From the NCBI GenBank assembly GCA_017991635.1, contig JAGOQE010000006.1:1-33432 (forward strand): a stretch of 33,432 nucleotides of DNA. The letters are read 5' to 3'. The stretch comes from Minisyncoccota bacterium (GTDB lineage: Bacteria > Patescibacteriota > Minisyncoccia > Phycocordibacterales > Phycocordibacteraceae). The notes under the pieces were generated by a model, which was not told where the DNA came from, ran no database searches, and saw nothing but the letters and a program-made list of their open reading frames with translations. The position numbers and the translations under genes are program-made. Within the stretch, counting starts at the first letter, position 1, and the number at the start of each line of letters is the position of its first letter. This document shows positions 25,630 through 32,493 of this stretch, in pieces.

Positions 25630-25667
25630 TACTCGTAAGAATTCCTGTGATTTACCGTCTTAATAGA

Positions 25668-25673
25668 TATAAA
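25668..25673 (+). promoter_or_regulatory. TATAAA -10 box, leaderless start
   Basis: TATAAA lies 8 nt before the ATG at 25682. No good -35 is present. Confidence 0.45.
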
Positions 25674-25681
25674 CTATATGT

Positions 25682-26275
25682 ATGAAGACACAAAAACCCT
25701 ATATCATTGTGCTGATTCTCTTATTCGCTGTGGGTATTGTCGCGCTTACGTTCTTGCTGCTTCCAAACAAGAATACGAATCCTATTTCACAAACACCTCC
25801 CTCCATAGCTTCGTTTAGCGACTGCGAGAAGGCTGGGTATCCTGTGATGGAAAGTTACCCTCGTCAGTGTAGAACTCCAGACGGCAGAACCTACGCTGAA
25901 GAGGTGACAGTAGAAGAGCTTAATGCACGCATTACCTATACCAATGCGAGCGCCGACCTTCTTGTAATTGAAAATCCGACGCCAGACTCAGTTACTGGCA
26001 AGGAATTTACAGTCACCGGCATGGCGCGCGGATTCTGGTTCTTTGAAGCCTCGTTTCCCATTCAAGTCCTAGACAGTAACGGCAAGGCGCTTGTCACTGT
26101 AGTTGCCCAAGCACAGGAAGAATGGATGACGGAGAAGTTTGTTCCCTTCAAGGCCACGGTACTCATACCGAGTACGTACACAGGGAAGGCGACACTCGTG
26201 CTTATGAGGGACAATCCTTCGGGACTCCCTGAAAACGACGCCTCAGTATCTATTCCATTTACTATTGAGTATTAA
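25682..26275 (+). CDS. Membrane-anchored Gmad2-domain protein
   Basis: 197 residues. One N-terminal membrane helix (IIVLILLFAVGIVALTFLLL) is followed by a conserved cysteine-bearing motif seen in many CPR proteins (FSDCEKAGYPVMESYPRQCR). The C-terminal ~95 residues fit the immunoglobulin-like Gmad2 domain (GKEFTVTGMARGFWFFEASF, then FVPFKATVLIP and SIPFTIEY). The product is probably an extracytoplasmic binding protein. Its strand and lack of an SD differ from the surrounding minus-strand genes. Confidence 0.8.
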   Translation: MKTQKPYIIVLILLFAVGIVALTFLLLPNKNTNPISQTPPSIASFSDCEKAGYPVMESYPRQCRTPDGRTYAEEVTVEELNARITYTNASADLLVIENPTPDSVTGKEFTVTGMARGFWFFEASFPIQVLDSNGKALVTVVAQAQEEWMTEKFVPFKATVLIPSTYTGKATLVLMRDNPSGLPENDASVSIPFTIEY

Positions 26276-26314
26276 CCAGGTACTTACCGTGTGCTTTGGA
26301 CAATCTCTTAGTGG

Positions 26315-26320
26315 TACGAT
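26315..26320 (+). promoter_or_regulatory. TACGAT -10 box, leaderless start
   Basis: TACGAT lies 6 nt before the ATG at 26327. The upstream TGCTTT at 17-nt spacing is a weak -35. Confidence 0.42.
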
Positions 26321-26326
26321 GGACTC

Positions 26327-27133
26327 ATGAGAATTGAAACTGTTCACGATAAAGGGGTGGGCATTGTTAATGAAGATTTCCTGTTAGTAAGCAACCCTAC
26401 ATTCGGGGTCTTTGATGGCGCTACCGGACTTGTGCCCTATATGAGTCCTGAAGGAAAGACTGGTGCTCTTTTAGCGTCTACGCTTGTTGGTGAGACCTTT
26501 ACCAATGCTGAGAAATCTCTTGAGGAGTTGGCCGTAGATGCAAGCGCTGCGCTTCAGCTCGCAATGGAAGATGCGAGTGTTGATACTACTAAAAAGACTT
26601 CACGCTGGAGCACGAGTGGTGCGGCGGTAAGAATTACAGGATCACAACTTGAATGGCTTCAAGTTGGAGACTGTCTAATACTCGTCATAAACAAGGATGG
26701 CTCGCACAGAGTGCTTGTAGAGAATTACAACCACGATTTAGAGACACTACTGATGTGGCAAGAGCTTACTTCTAAGGGTGTGGAGAATGTTCGTGCAGAA
26801 CTGATGCCACAACTTCTTAAAGTTAGAGATAATACTAATGTGACCTATGGCGCCTTTAATGGTGAACGTGCGGTTGAAAAGTTCACGCATACTGGAACTA
26901 TCTCGCTCGACGAAGTTTCTGAGATTTTGCTTTTCACGGATGGACTTTTCATTCCAAAAGAAAATCCCGAAGCGTCAGATGATTTTGGTACGTTCGTTTC
27001 ACTCTATAAGGAAGGAGGTTTGGAGAAAGTCAGAGCAGTGGTGCGAGAAATGGAGGAGGGCGACCCGAAGTGCGCAAAGTATCCTCGATTCAAACAGTTT
27101 GATGATATTGGGGCGATCGCTTTGTCATTCTAA
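26327..27133 (+). CDS. PP2C-like protein phosphatase
   Basis: 268 residues. Metal-ligand motifs of the PPM/PP2C fold are in order: NEDFLLV (15-21), FGVFDGATG with D30-G31, WLQVGDCLILVI, ILLFTDGLF and the C-terminal DDIGAIALSF with paired Asp. It should remove phosphate from Ser or Thr in proteins. No kinase or anti-sigma partner is adjacent. No SD; a short AT box precedes the start. Confidence 0.85.
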   Translation: MRIETVHDKGVGIVNEDFLLVSNPTFGVFDGATGLVPYMSPEGKTGALLASTLVGETFTNAEKSLEELAVDASAALQLAMEDASVDTTKKTSRWSTSGAAVRITGSQLEWLQVGDCLILVINKDGSHRVLVENYNHDLETLLMWQELTSKGVENVRAELMPQLLKVRDNTNVTYGAFNGERAVEKFTHTGTISLDEVSEILLFTDGLFIPKENPEASDDFGTFVSLYKEGGLEKVRAVVREMEEGDPKCAKYPRFKQFDDIGAIALSF

Positions 27134-27146
27134 GCAAAAAAGAAAC

Positions 27147-27193
27147 CGCCCACCAAAAGAGTGTGCCTGGTAGGCAATCTCTTTTGGTGGGCG
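27147..27193. terminator. Bidirectional terminator, related to the CCCACCAA repeats
   Basis: CGCCCACCAAAAGAG (27147-27161) pairs with CTCTTTTGGTGGGCG (27179-27193), and the loop has an inner TGCCT/AGGCA stem. It serves the converging PP2C gene and the 143-aa gene. The outer arm shares CCCACCAA/TTGGTGGG and the two-tier design with the repeats at 23.6 and 25.0 kb. Confidence 0.88.
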
Positions 27194-27204
27194 ATGTTAA
27201 TGCC

Positions 27205-27636
27205 TCACGGTGCGCTTTTTCGCACAAAAATGAGCATGGCCAGCTTCTTGAAGAAGCGGTGTTCCACTGCGTATACATTCCACTCATGGTCAATCATGTA
27301 TGTGCGACCCTTGAGATACCCGTAGGTATTGGTCACATCCTCACTTAGGAAAGTATCGGAGAACTCAATAATTGCGTGCAGGGCACGATGATGGATTGGA
27401 AGAGCAACATTTCCCCCAGCGGGAAGCCCGGTCAATTCGTGCAGAGCATCGTGCTCATCATCTGAAATCTGCTGTAGGGAATAGAGTGCCTTCTGATACT
27501 CGGTGGCTTGCCCAAGAAGCGTGCTGAAGCGAGGTGCGCTACCGCTTGGGGCTCTGTAATGCTCGGGCGTCATGCGCAAAAGCGCACTCTTCATCATCTC
27601 AAGCATCTCAACACCGACATGGACAGATGTGTTCAC
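27205..27636 (-). CDS. Hypothetical protein (143 aa)
   Basis: No family recognised. Probably helical, with no membrane segment. Distinct stretches are YQKALYSLQQISDDEHDALH and LKGRTYMIDHEWNVYAVEHR. The start is a GTG, fixed by an SD (AGGAG, 7 nt upstream) and a good promoter further up. It forms a single-gene transcription unit between two terminators. Confidence 0.65.
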   Translation of the reverse strand: MNTSVHVGVEMLEMMKSALLRMTPEHYRAPSGSAPRFSTLLGQATEYQKALYSLQQISDDEHDALHELTGLPAGGNVALPIHHRALHAIIEFSDTFLSEDVTNTYGYLKGRTYMIDHEWNVYAVEHRFFKKLAMLIFVRKSAP

Positions 27637-27670
27637 GATCTAACTCCTGTTAGGTGATTGTTCTCAGCAA

Positions 27671-27698
27671 ATTATAGCACAATTTCCAATTTTGTCTT
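27671..27698 (-). promoter_or_regulatory. Promoter of the 143-aa gene
   Basis: Minus strand: AAGACA (27693-27698), 16-nt spacer, consensus TATAAT (27671-27676). The leader is about 30 nt. Confidence 0.68.
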
Positions 27699-27711
27699 AA
27701 ATAAACAGAAA

Positions 27712-27736
27712 GCCCGTCAAGCAATGCCTGACGGGC
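27712..27736 (-). terminator. Rho-independent terminator
   Basis: GCCCGTCA (27712-27719) pairs with TGACGGGC (27729-27736). On the minus strand it is followed by TTTCTGTTTATTT. It ends the HD-domain gene. Confidence 0.82.
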
Positions 27737-27741
27737 CATTT

Positions 27742-28404
27742 CTATGAAAGAAGCGAGAGTGACCGTTCGAGGTTTCTTCGTGCCTGCTTCTCGTACTCAT
27801 CACGATAATAGGAGAGTCGATAAATGCTCGGCTTCTCTTTTGTCTTTGCAAGAATACTAGAGAGAACTCGTGCACGACCAGCTCGAAACTGCTCTTCAGG
27901 CACCCAGTGGTACTCCTCACGAATTTGACGTTCGTATTCATCGAACATTTCTTCAGATTGACCAAGAATTGAAAGGTCGGCGTCAACGACATGTCCTTCG
28001 TCAACAAAGTTACTCCGTACCGAGACCTTGTGGTCAGTTGCGCGAATGTGCGAACCGACCAGCCGAGCATTCACTGTTAGGCACTTTGCGTCAGCCAGAA
28101 CAGCTTCAGCATATACTGCGCTGCGCTCCTCATTATCACTCGCATGAGTGTCATAGAAGATATCGTGATACCAGAGAGCAAACTCAATCGCCGCCTTCCT
28201 CGGAACACTAATATGTGAACCTGAGGCAAGAACAACAGCGTCATCGAATTCACGCAGGCAGTGCTCGATATGAGCAAGCGTGTGGTACGCGCGACCTTCT
28301 TCTGAGTACCGCTTCGCGAGATCTTCAAGCAATGCTTCGGGATTTCCTTGATGGTCCAGTAAGGACCACAGACCAAACCACTTTTCCTCAAGGTAGGGGG
28401 TCAT
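27742..28404 (-). CDS. HD-superfamily metal-dependent phosphohydrolase
   Basis: 220 residues. The motifs YHTLAHIEHCL (H41, H45), FALWYHDIFYD (H80-D81) and the late VVDADLSILG Asp follow the H...HD...D order of HD-domain enzymes. This subgroup of small predicted phosphohydrolases has unknown substrates. The start at 28404 is fixed by an SD (AGGAG, 7 nt upstream); the frame is open for 14 more codons that would remove the SD from use. A TATAAC -10 box lies near 28438. Confidence 0.83.
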   Translation of the reverse strand: MTPYLEEKWFGLWSLLDHQGNPEALLEDLAKRYSEEGRAYHTLAHIEHCLREFDDAVVLASGSHISVPRKAAIEFALWYHDIFYDTHASDNEERSAVYAEAVLADAKCLTVNARLVGSHIRATDHKVSVRSNFVDEGHVVDADLSILGQSEEMFDEYERQIREEYHWVPEEQFRAGRARVLSSILAKTKEKPSIYRLSYYRDEYEKQARRNLERSLSLLS

Positions 28405-28448
28405 TTCAAACTCCTGTTGTGTTCGTCTATGTGCGTTATAGCACACAC

Positions 28449-28484
28449 AAGAAAACCCGCGAGCTAAAGCTCGCGGGTTTTCTT
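28449..28484. terminator. Strong terminator hairpin
   Basis: A perfect 16-bp stem, AAGAAAACCCGCGAGC (28449-28464) with GCTCGCGGGTTTTCTT (28469-28484). On the minus strand the stem ends GGGTTTTCTT and follows the 105-aa protein gene. Confidence 0.9.
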
Positions 28485-28494
28485 AACTCAGCCT

Positions 28495-28812
28495 TTAAAT
28501 TTCGGCTCCAGCGCCAACGTTCATGTCAGCTTTGAACTTCTCAATCACCTCAGGGTGCTTACCCTCCTTGCACTCAGAGACAAAGAGTTCAGCACTAGCA
28601 GCGTCAGGAAACGACATGTATGCGAGTGCTCCCTCACAGACAGCGTTGATATCAATCTTTCCAGAGGATTGCATATCCTGATCCTGTTCTTCTACCTGCT
28701 CTGTTGGCACAACATCTAAGTCAGTTGGCTGTGCACTAAGGAAGGCAAAGTAACTAAAGACGCCCACAACAAGAAGGGCAATAACGACGGCAATGGCGGT
28801 TTTGATGTTCAT
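28495..28812 (-). CDS. Small membrane-anchored protein, unknown
   Basis: 105 residues. MNIKTAIAVVIALLVVGVFS plus YFAFL is a membrane anchor, then an acidic Gln/Glu linker and a small domain with two Cys (DINAVCEGALAYMSFPDAAS, then LFVSECKEG) likely to form a disulfide outside the membrane. No family recognised. The frame extends upstream, but ATG 28812 begins the anchor and the extra sequence covers a terminator. No clear SD. Confidence 0.68.
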   Translation of the reverse strand: MNIKTAIAVVIALLVVGVFSYFAFLSAQPTDLDVVPTEQVEEQDQDMQSSGKIDINAVCEGALAYMSFPDAASAELFVSECKEGKHPEVIEKFKADMNVGAGAEI

Positions 28813-28866
28813 ATGAGATATAGCTACAAGTACAAAATAAGTATAGTACAAAATTGGAAAGGAAAA

Positions 28867-28909
28867 ACGGCCTGCGGGTGAGGCAGGCCGTAGCGCCATT
28901 ACCGGCGCT
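28867..28909 (-). terminator. Tandem hairpins at the end of the RecQ-like gene
   Basis: ACGGCCTGC (28867-28875) pairs with GCAGGCCGT (28883-28891), followed on the minus strand by TTTTTCC. A second small hairpin AGCGCC/GGCGCT (28892-28897, 28904-28909) covers the stop codon. Confidence 0.85.
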
Positions 28910-30449
28910 GAAGGATTTCCCAGAGAAGTTCCTGGGTAGGCTCACTTGAACCAAAGAACTCTGCGACCCTATTCTTCTCACGGACTTGCATCCGCTCGTG
29001 CATCTGGGTCTTCTTCAACAGATTCAAGAAGATATCGGAGTCATGGTCGAGTCCGAAGACCGAGAAGCCATCAGCATTTTCAACAATGACACCGGCCCTC
29101 TGAAGCAAGGCGACCGAAGTCTGTACACGAGACATATACGCTTCTTTGTGGCGAATACGTTCAGTTTGCATGACCATGTGACGAGAGACATGCATGAACT
29201 TCTGCAGGTTGTACTCCCTCCGCTCCTTGACGGCGAGTTTACCAACGCGCTTCTTGAGCCACCCGTGCACCTGTTCGACGAAGTCGATGTCAGGAACACT
29301 GAATTGCATTTTCTTAAGCTCGTCTTCCAGATAATCCAAACGAGTGTGAAGGACGGTGGCTCTTGAAGGGAGTCCATCGCGACCAGCACGACCAAACTGC
29401 TGGGCGAAATCAATGAGTGTGTAGGGTGTTTGGTAGTGAATGACCTGTCGGACATCCGCTCTATCAATACCCATGCCAAACGCTGAAGTCGCAACAACAA
29501 TGGGCTGGCTATCGTTCAGGAATCCAGTGAGCGTTTCAAGCTTGTCCTCGTAGGGAAGGTTCGCGTGAAAGAGGTACGGTCGCGTATACCCTCGTGTACG
29601 GAGTACCGACTGGTACTTCATTAAACGAAGATACAGACTCACAGCAGTGTCTCGTGCGCCACAGTAGATGATGACTGGGCCACGGTACTCTGGAGTGCTC
29701 AGGAGCTTAAAGAGCTCGTTGCTCTTTTTAGTGCCGAGTGCTCGAGTGTTATTCTCTTCATCAAATCCACGAATCACTGAGAGGGCGATGTTGTCACGCA
29801 TTGGGGAAGCACGCACAGTGACATATCCTGGATTGAGAGGAAGACGCCTCTTAATGTCCGCTTCAATCTTTGCATCGATGGTTGCCGTGAAGGCAGAGCA
29901 ATGTTTGATCTTCAACCGCTGAACGGCAACGCGAATGCGCTGATAGTCAGGGCGAAATGAATCACCCCACGTACTTACGCAGTGCGCCTCGTCAACAGCA
30001 GCTCGATCAAACTGTGTTCCTCCGAAGAACTCCATGAAATCTTCACTCAGGAGAAACTCAGGAGAAACATACAGAAAGCTCGGTTCCTCCTTAGTCACCG
30101 TCTTGAAGTAGAATCTCGCGGCCATCCTTTGCACATCGGTTTGATTCGAGTGAAAGGCAAAGGCTTTGATGCCGAGACGACGGAGTTTCTGTACCTGGTC
30201 GTCTTGAAGCGCAATCAGAGGAGATATCACGAGCGTCTTTGCGTTCGTAACCACTCCTGGAATCTGAAAGCACGCGGACTTACCACCACCAGTCGGCAGG
30301 ACGCCGAGCGTGTCGTGGCCCTCAATGCTTGCGCGAATGAGGGGTTCTTGGTCTTCCGAAAGTGAATCGTAGCCAAACAAGGCAACGACCTCTCGAAGGC
30401 GCTCCTCGTAAGAGCCAGCTTCAATTTGCACTGCGCTTTTGTGGCGCAT
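28899..30449 (-). CDS. RecQ-like DEAH-box DNA helicase
   Basis: 516 residues. Superfamily 2 motifs: GVLPTGGGKSACFQIP (Walker A, 49-64), VISPLIALQDDQV, VDEAHCVSTWGDSFRPDY with the aromatic-rich RecQ loop, SAFTATI, then ATSAFGMGIDRADVR and QQFGRAGRDG. After the second RecA lobe the protein has no four-Cys zinc site, and no HRDC domain is apparent. The last ~130 residues are helical and unlike RecQ. It likely unwinds DNA in repair, but with a reduced accessory part. The start is fixed by an SD (AAGGAG, 7 nt before ATG 30449). Confidence 0.9.
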   Translation of the reverse strand: MRHKSAVQIEAGSYEERLREVVALFGYDSLSEDQEPLIRASIEGHDTLGVLPTGGGKSACFQIPGVVTNAKTLVISPLIALQDDQVQKLRRLGIKAFAFHSNQTDVQRMAARFYFKTVTKEEPSFLYVSPEFLLSEDFMEFFGGTQFDRAAVDEAHCVSTWGDSFRPDYQRIRVAVQRLKIKHCSAFTATIDAKIEADIKRRLPLNPGYVTVRASPMRDNIALSVIRGFDEENNTRALGTKKSNELFKLLSTPEYRGPVIIYCGARDTAVSLYLRLMKYQSVLRTRGYTRPYLFHANLPYEDKLETLTGFLNDSQPIVVATSAFGMGIDRADVRQVIHYQTPYTLIDFAQQFGRAGRDGLPSRATVLHTRLDYLEDELKKMQFSVPDIDFVEQVHGWLKKRVGKLAVKERREYNLQKFMHVSRHMVMQTERIRHKEAYMSRVQTSVALLQRAGVIVENADGFSVFGLDHDSDIFLNLLKKTQMHERMQVREKNRVAEFFGSSEPTQELLWEILQRR

Positions 30450-30482
30450 GGTGTTCTCCTTGTAAGAGATCTGTCCTTGTAG

Positions 30483-30510
30483 GTTATACAAGAAAAATAG
30501 GAAAAGGCAA
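30483..30510 (-). promoter_or_regulatory. Promoter of the RecQ-like gene
   Basis: Minus strand: TTGCCT (30505-30510), 16-nt spacer, TATAAC (30483-30488). The leader of about 30 nt has the SD. Confidence 0.7.
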
Positions 30511-30516
30511 GGCACT

Positions 30517-30578
30517 AAAAGAAAACCGCCCCTTCGCCGAAACGAAGGGGTTTAGGTTTCGCTTCGCCGAGAGGCGGT
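30517..30578 (-). terminator. 62-nt terminator repeat, copy A
   Basis: On the minus strand ACCGCC...GGCGGT closes a structure with an inner CCCCTTCG/CGAAGGGG stem and a TTTTCTTTT tail. It ends the 161-aa zinc-binding protein gene. It matches 31159-31220 at 61 of 62 positions. Confidence 0.8.
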
Positions 30579-30593
30579 AGTATTTTCCGTGAA

Positions 30594-31079
30594 TTACCGA
30601 GGAATCACCAGGTGCTGTGTGACCTGAATCCTACCGAAATTGTTCTGCTGCAAGACAAGTCCTTGAGGCAGAAAATCGAAGCTGTACCGAGCAAAGAATT
30701 TGTTGAGCTCGGCACGAGCACTGGTGAGCTTGCGAGCAACTTTCGAGGGATCACCATCGTGTCCAAAGTGATTCACGCTAAAGCACGGAACTTGGCCGCG
30801 ATGGAATGCAGGTATCAATGCGTGCGCATGGCGTTCATGTTCAGCACACACCAAGGGAGTGCCGTGCACAGCTCCGCACACGCGGCACGTGCGCGCGAAT
30901 ACCTGTGCTTCCACGAACTCCTTCTCGCAGAGCTTGCAGCGGAGTTCAAGTGGCGTGCCTGCGAAACGGTCGTGAAGCACAAGATTATCATCGTCAGTGC
31001 TCGCACCACAGGCGGCCACACGATCCGTACCGAGGGTCAAGTCGTGCAGGTGAGTTTTTGACGCAGTGCTGTTTGACAT
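30594..31079 (-). CDS. Hypothetical protein with zinc-finger-like Cys/His cluster
   Basis: 161 residues, no family recognised. LRCKLCEKEFVEAQVFARTC followed by RVCG gives two CxxC pairs spaced like a zinc ribbon, with a nearby VCAEHERHAHALIPAFH rich in His. Both ends are polar. The SD GGAGG is 5-6 nt before the ATG, with a good promoter upstream. It may bind nucleic acid or be a small regulatory protein; this is inference from the zinc site only. Confidence 0.62.
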   Translation of the reverse strand: MSNSTASKTHLHDLTLGTDRVAACGASTDDDNLVLHDRFAGTPLELRCKLCEKEFVEAQVFARTCRVCGAVHGTPLVCAEHERHAHALIPAFHRGQVPCFSVNHFGHDGDPSKVARKLTSARAELNKFFARYSFDFLPQGLVLQQNNFGRIQVTQHLVIPR

Positions 31080-31113
31080 AGTGTCCTCCGTTAAGGTTCT
31101 GGGTACTGATATT

Positions 31114-31141
31114 CTTATACCACATATATTAATTTTGTCAC
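31114..31141 (-). promoter_or_regulatory. Promoter of the 161-aa gene
   Basis: Minus strand: GTGACA (31136-31141), 16-nt spacer, TATAAG (31114-31119). Confidence 0.68.
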
Positions 31142-31158
31142 GCTATCTATAGAGCATG

Positions 31159-31220
31159 AAAAGAAAACCGCCCCTTCGCCGAAACGAAGAGGTTTAGGTT
31201 TCGCTTCGCCGAGAGGCGGT
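31159..31220 (-). terminator. 62-nt terminator repeat, copy B
   Basis: 61 of 62 bases equal copy A at 30517-30578. It begins at the stop codon of the 99-aa gene and has the same TTTTCTTTT tail on the minus strand. Confidence 0.8.
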
Positions 31221-31519
31221 TACTTCACACTATAGTTGCGCCAGAGAAGGGCCCCATCTGACTTTCGAATGCAGATAATGTTGCCGTAGCCGAAGTAGAA
31301 CGGGTCGCCGAAATTTGGGCGTCCGTAGAGTTGGATACCTCCCATCGTCTGCTTTACACGCCCGTTCTGCACGTGCGCCTGGACACCATCCCAGCGAGCA
31401 GAAGAGGGCAGTACTCGCTCAACGGGAGCACCTTTTGCGAGTTCGACTGTGAACCCACCTTCATAATCCCAGTACCCAGCGGGATTCTGGAACGTCTTCT
31501 CTGTGTCTGTCAACGGCAT
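31220..31519 (-). CDS. Hypothetical protein (99 aa)
   Basis: No family recognised. Gly- and Tyr-rich, probably beta-structured (PAGYWDYEGGFTVELAKGAP, GGIQLYGRPNFGDPFYFGYG). The SD AAGGAGG stands 5 nt before the ATG. A promoter covered by a long palindrome lies upstream, so this gene is probably repressor-controlled. Confidence 0.6.
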   Translation of the reverse strand: MPLTDTEKTFQNPAGYWDYEGGFTVELAKGAPVERVLPSSARWDGVQAHVQNGRVKQTMGGIQLYGRPNFGDPFYFGYGNIICIRKSDGALLWRNYSVK

Positions 31520-31563
31520 GGAAGCCTCCTTCGCAACATTATTGATTGGAACTAGCTGGTAAT

Positions 31564-31593
31564 CATAATGACATTATACTGTCGTTATGTCAA
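31564..31593 (-). promoter_or_regulatory. Promoter with 26-bp palindromic operator
   Basis: Minus strand: TTGACA (31588-31593), 17-nt spacer, CATTAT (31565-31570). The inverted repeat CATAATGACA (31564-31573) / TGTCGTTATG (31580-31589) pairs at 9 of 10 positions and covers the -10, the spacer and the edge of the -35, which is typical for a repressor site. A plus-strand TATACT at 31575 lies in the same palindrome. Confidence 0.66.
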
Positions 31594-31702
31594 ATATAAA
31601 GGACTGCGTTTACTGCTCGAAATCATGATTCACGATGCTAGCCAACACTAAATCACCTGTTATACGGTAAGTGACTTTCTGCTTGAGCTTTCGGTGGATA
31701 CA

Positions 31703-31741
31703 AAAGAAAAGGCCCCGTTGAGACAGAGCCTCTTCGGGACC
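31703..31741 (-). terminator. Terminator after the 141-aa gene
   Basis: GGCCCCG (31711-31717) pairs with CGGGACC (31735-31741), one G-T pair. On the minus strand it is followed by TTTTCTTTTG. Confidence 0.72.
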
Positions 31742-31749
31742 TTGATCGC

Positions 31750-32175
31750 TTAGAGCGGCCATGAAGGATCGGGAAGAATTTCCTCCCATCCATTATTGAA
31801 ATCCTCGAGCCATGTCGGACTATCTTTCCAGTATATGCAGACGCTCTCCGCGTGTTTGAACGCATCAAGGAGTGGGCGTTCGCTCGTGTCCTCCCACAGT
31901 TCAGCGAAGAATTCAGGAGCCAGAGCTTTTAGTCTTCTGAACTCTGGCCCGCTAATGATCCGCTTGCGCTCGCCACTCTGTAAAGCGTAGTGCTCGAAGA
32001 AGAGTCTGCTGGCACGATTCATTTTTCCGGCAATGATACGTCGCACCATTGTGGAACCTTCTTCACCGAACAGTAGGGCACCAACTGCGAGATCACTCTC
32101 GCGAAGACCAGTCTGAGAGTCATTTACCAAGCCTCGCTTTTCAGCAAGGGAATTCACGTTATCTCTGTAGGCCAT
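31750..32175 (-). CDS. Hypothetical protein (141 aa)
   Basis: No family recognised. Acidic, helical, with LAVGALLFGEEGSTMVRRII and a Trp-rich tail (SVCIYWKDSPTWLEDFNNGW). The start at ATG 32175 is fixed by an SD (GGGAG, 7 nt upstream); the longer frame is not supported. A TATGGT box near 32210 could be its -10. Confidence 0.6.
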   Translation of the reverse strand: MAYRDNVNSLAEKRGLVNDSQTGLRESDLAVGALLFGEEGSTMVRRIIAGKMNRASRLFFEHYALQSGERKRIISGPEFRRLKALAPEFFAELWEDTSERPLLDAFKHAESVCIYWKDSPTWLEDFNNGWEEILPDPSWPL

Positions 32176-32493
32176 GAGACTCTCCCAAGGTGCGCTTGGT
32201 GCACCATACCACAATTTCTGACATGTCTGTTTCGGTGATTAAATTCTACCCGCACGCTTCCCAAGCGCGCTCCGCGGAGCAAATGGAAAAACCCCTTTCG
32301 GGGTTCTCCAATTTGCTCCGCGGGTAAGCAAAGCTTGCCCGCGTTCGCCTCCATGGAAATGAAAATGACCCTCGGAAGGGTCGCTTTCATTTCACTCCGG
32401 CTCCCCAAGTATCCTATTTACCGAACTTTATACACTGTCTCCATACGTGATCGAGAGTGTCCACCGACTTGAACGACTGGCGTACATTATGCG
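32176..32493. other. Gene-free stretch with a cluster of hairpins
   Basis: About 318 nt without a credible gene. It holds the leader of the 141-aa gene, a 52-nt hairpin (32272-32323, outer CCGCGGAGCAAAT with ATTTGCTCCGCGG, inner AACCCC/GGGGTT), an overlapping alternative hairpin CGCGGGTAAGC/GCTTGCCCGCG (32319-32343), and a third (32356-32393, GAAATGAAA...GACCCT/AGGGTC...TTTCATTTC). On the minus strand the first and third end in T-rich runs, so they can act as tandem terminators for the gene at 32494. The 100 nt next to that gene show nothing I recognise. Confidence 0.7.

Noticed and set aside
23611-27193. CRISPR array or insertion-sequence ends
   Set aside because: Only two exact copies, 1.36 kb apart, with terminator structure; no short regular spacing and no transposase.
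28754-28981. 75-aa minus-strand ORF across the end of the RecQ-like gene
   Set aside because: It crosses the tandem hairpin terminator and overlaps the anchor of the 105-aa protein in another frame.
30612-31061. 149-aa plus-strand ORF
   Set aside because: It is the shadow of the minus-strand 161-aa gene, which has the promoter, SD and terminator.
30517-31220. Integron cassette array with attC sites
   Set aside because: The 62-nt repeats have terminator tails, no GTTRRRY/RYYYAAC core sites, and each gene has its own promoter.
32154-32408. 84-aa ORF on the minus strand
   Set aside because: It is read through three hairpins and the leader of the 141-aa gene, with no start signal and no recognisable features.
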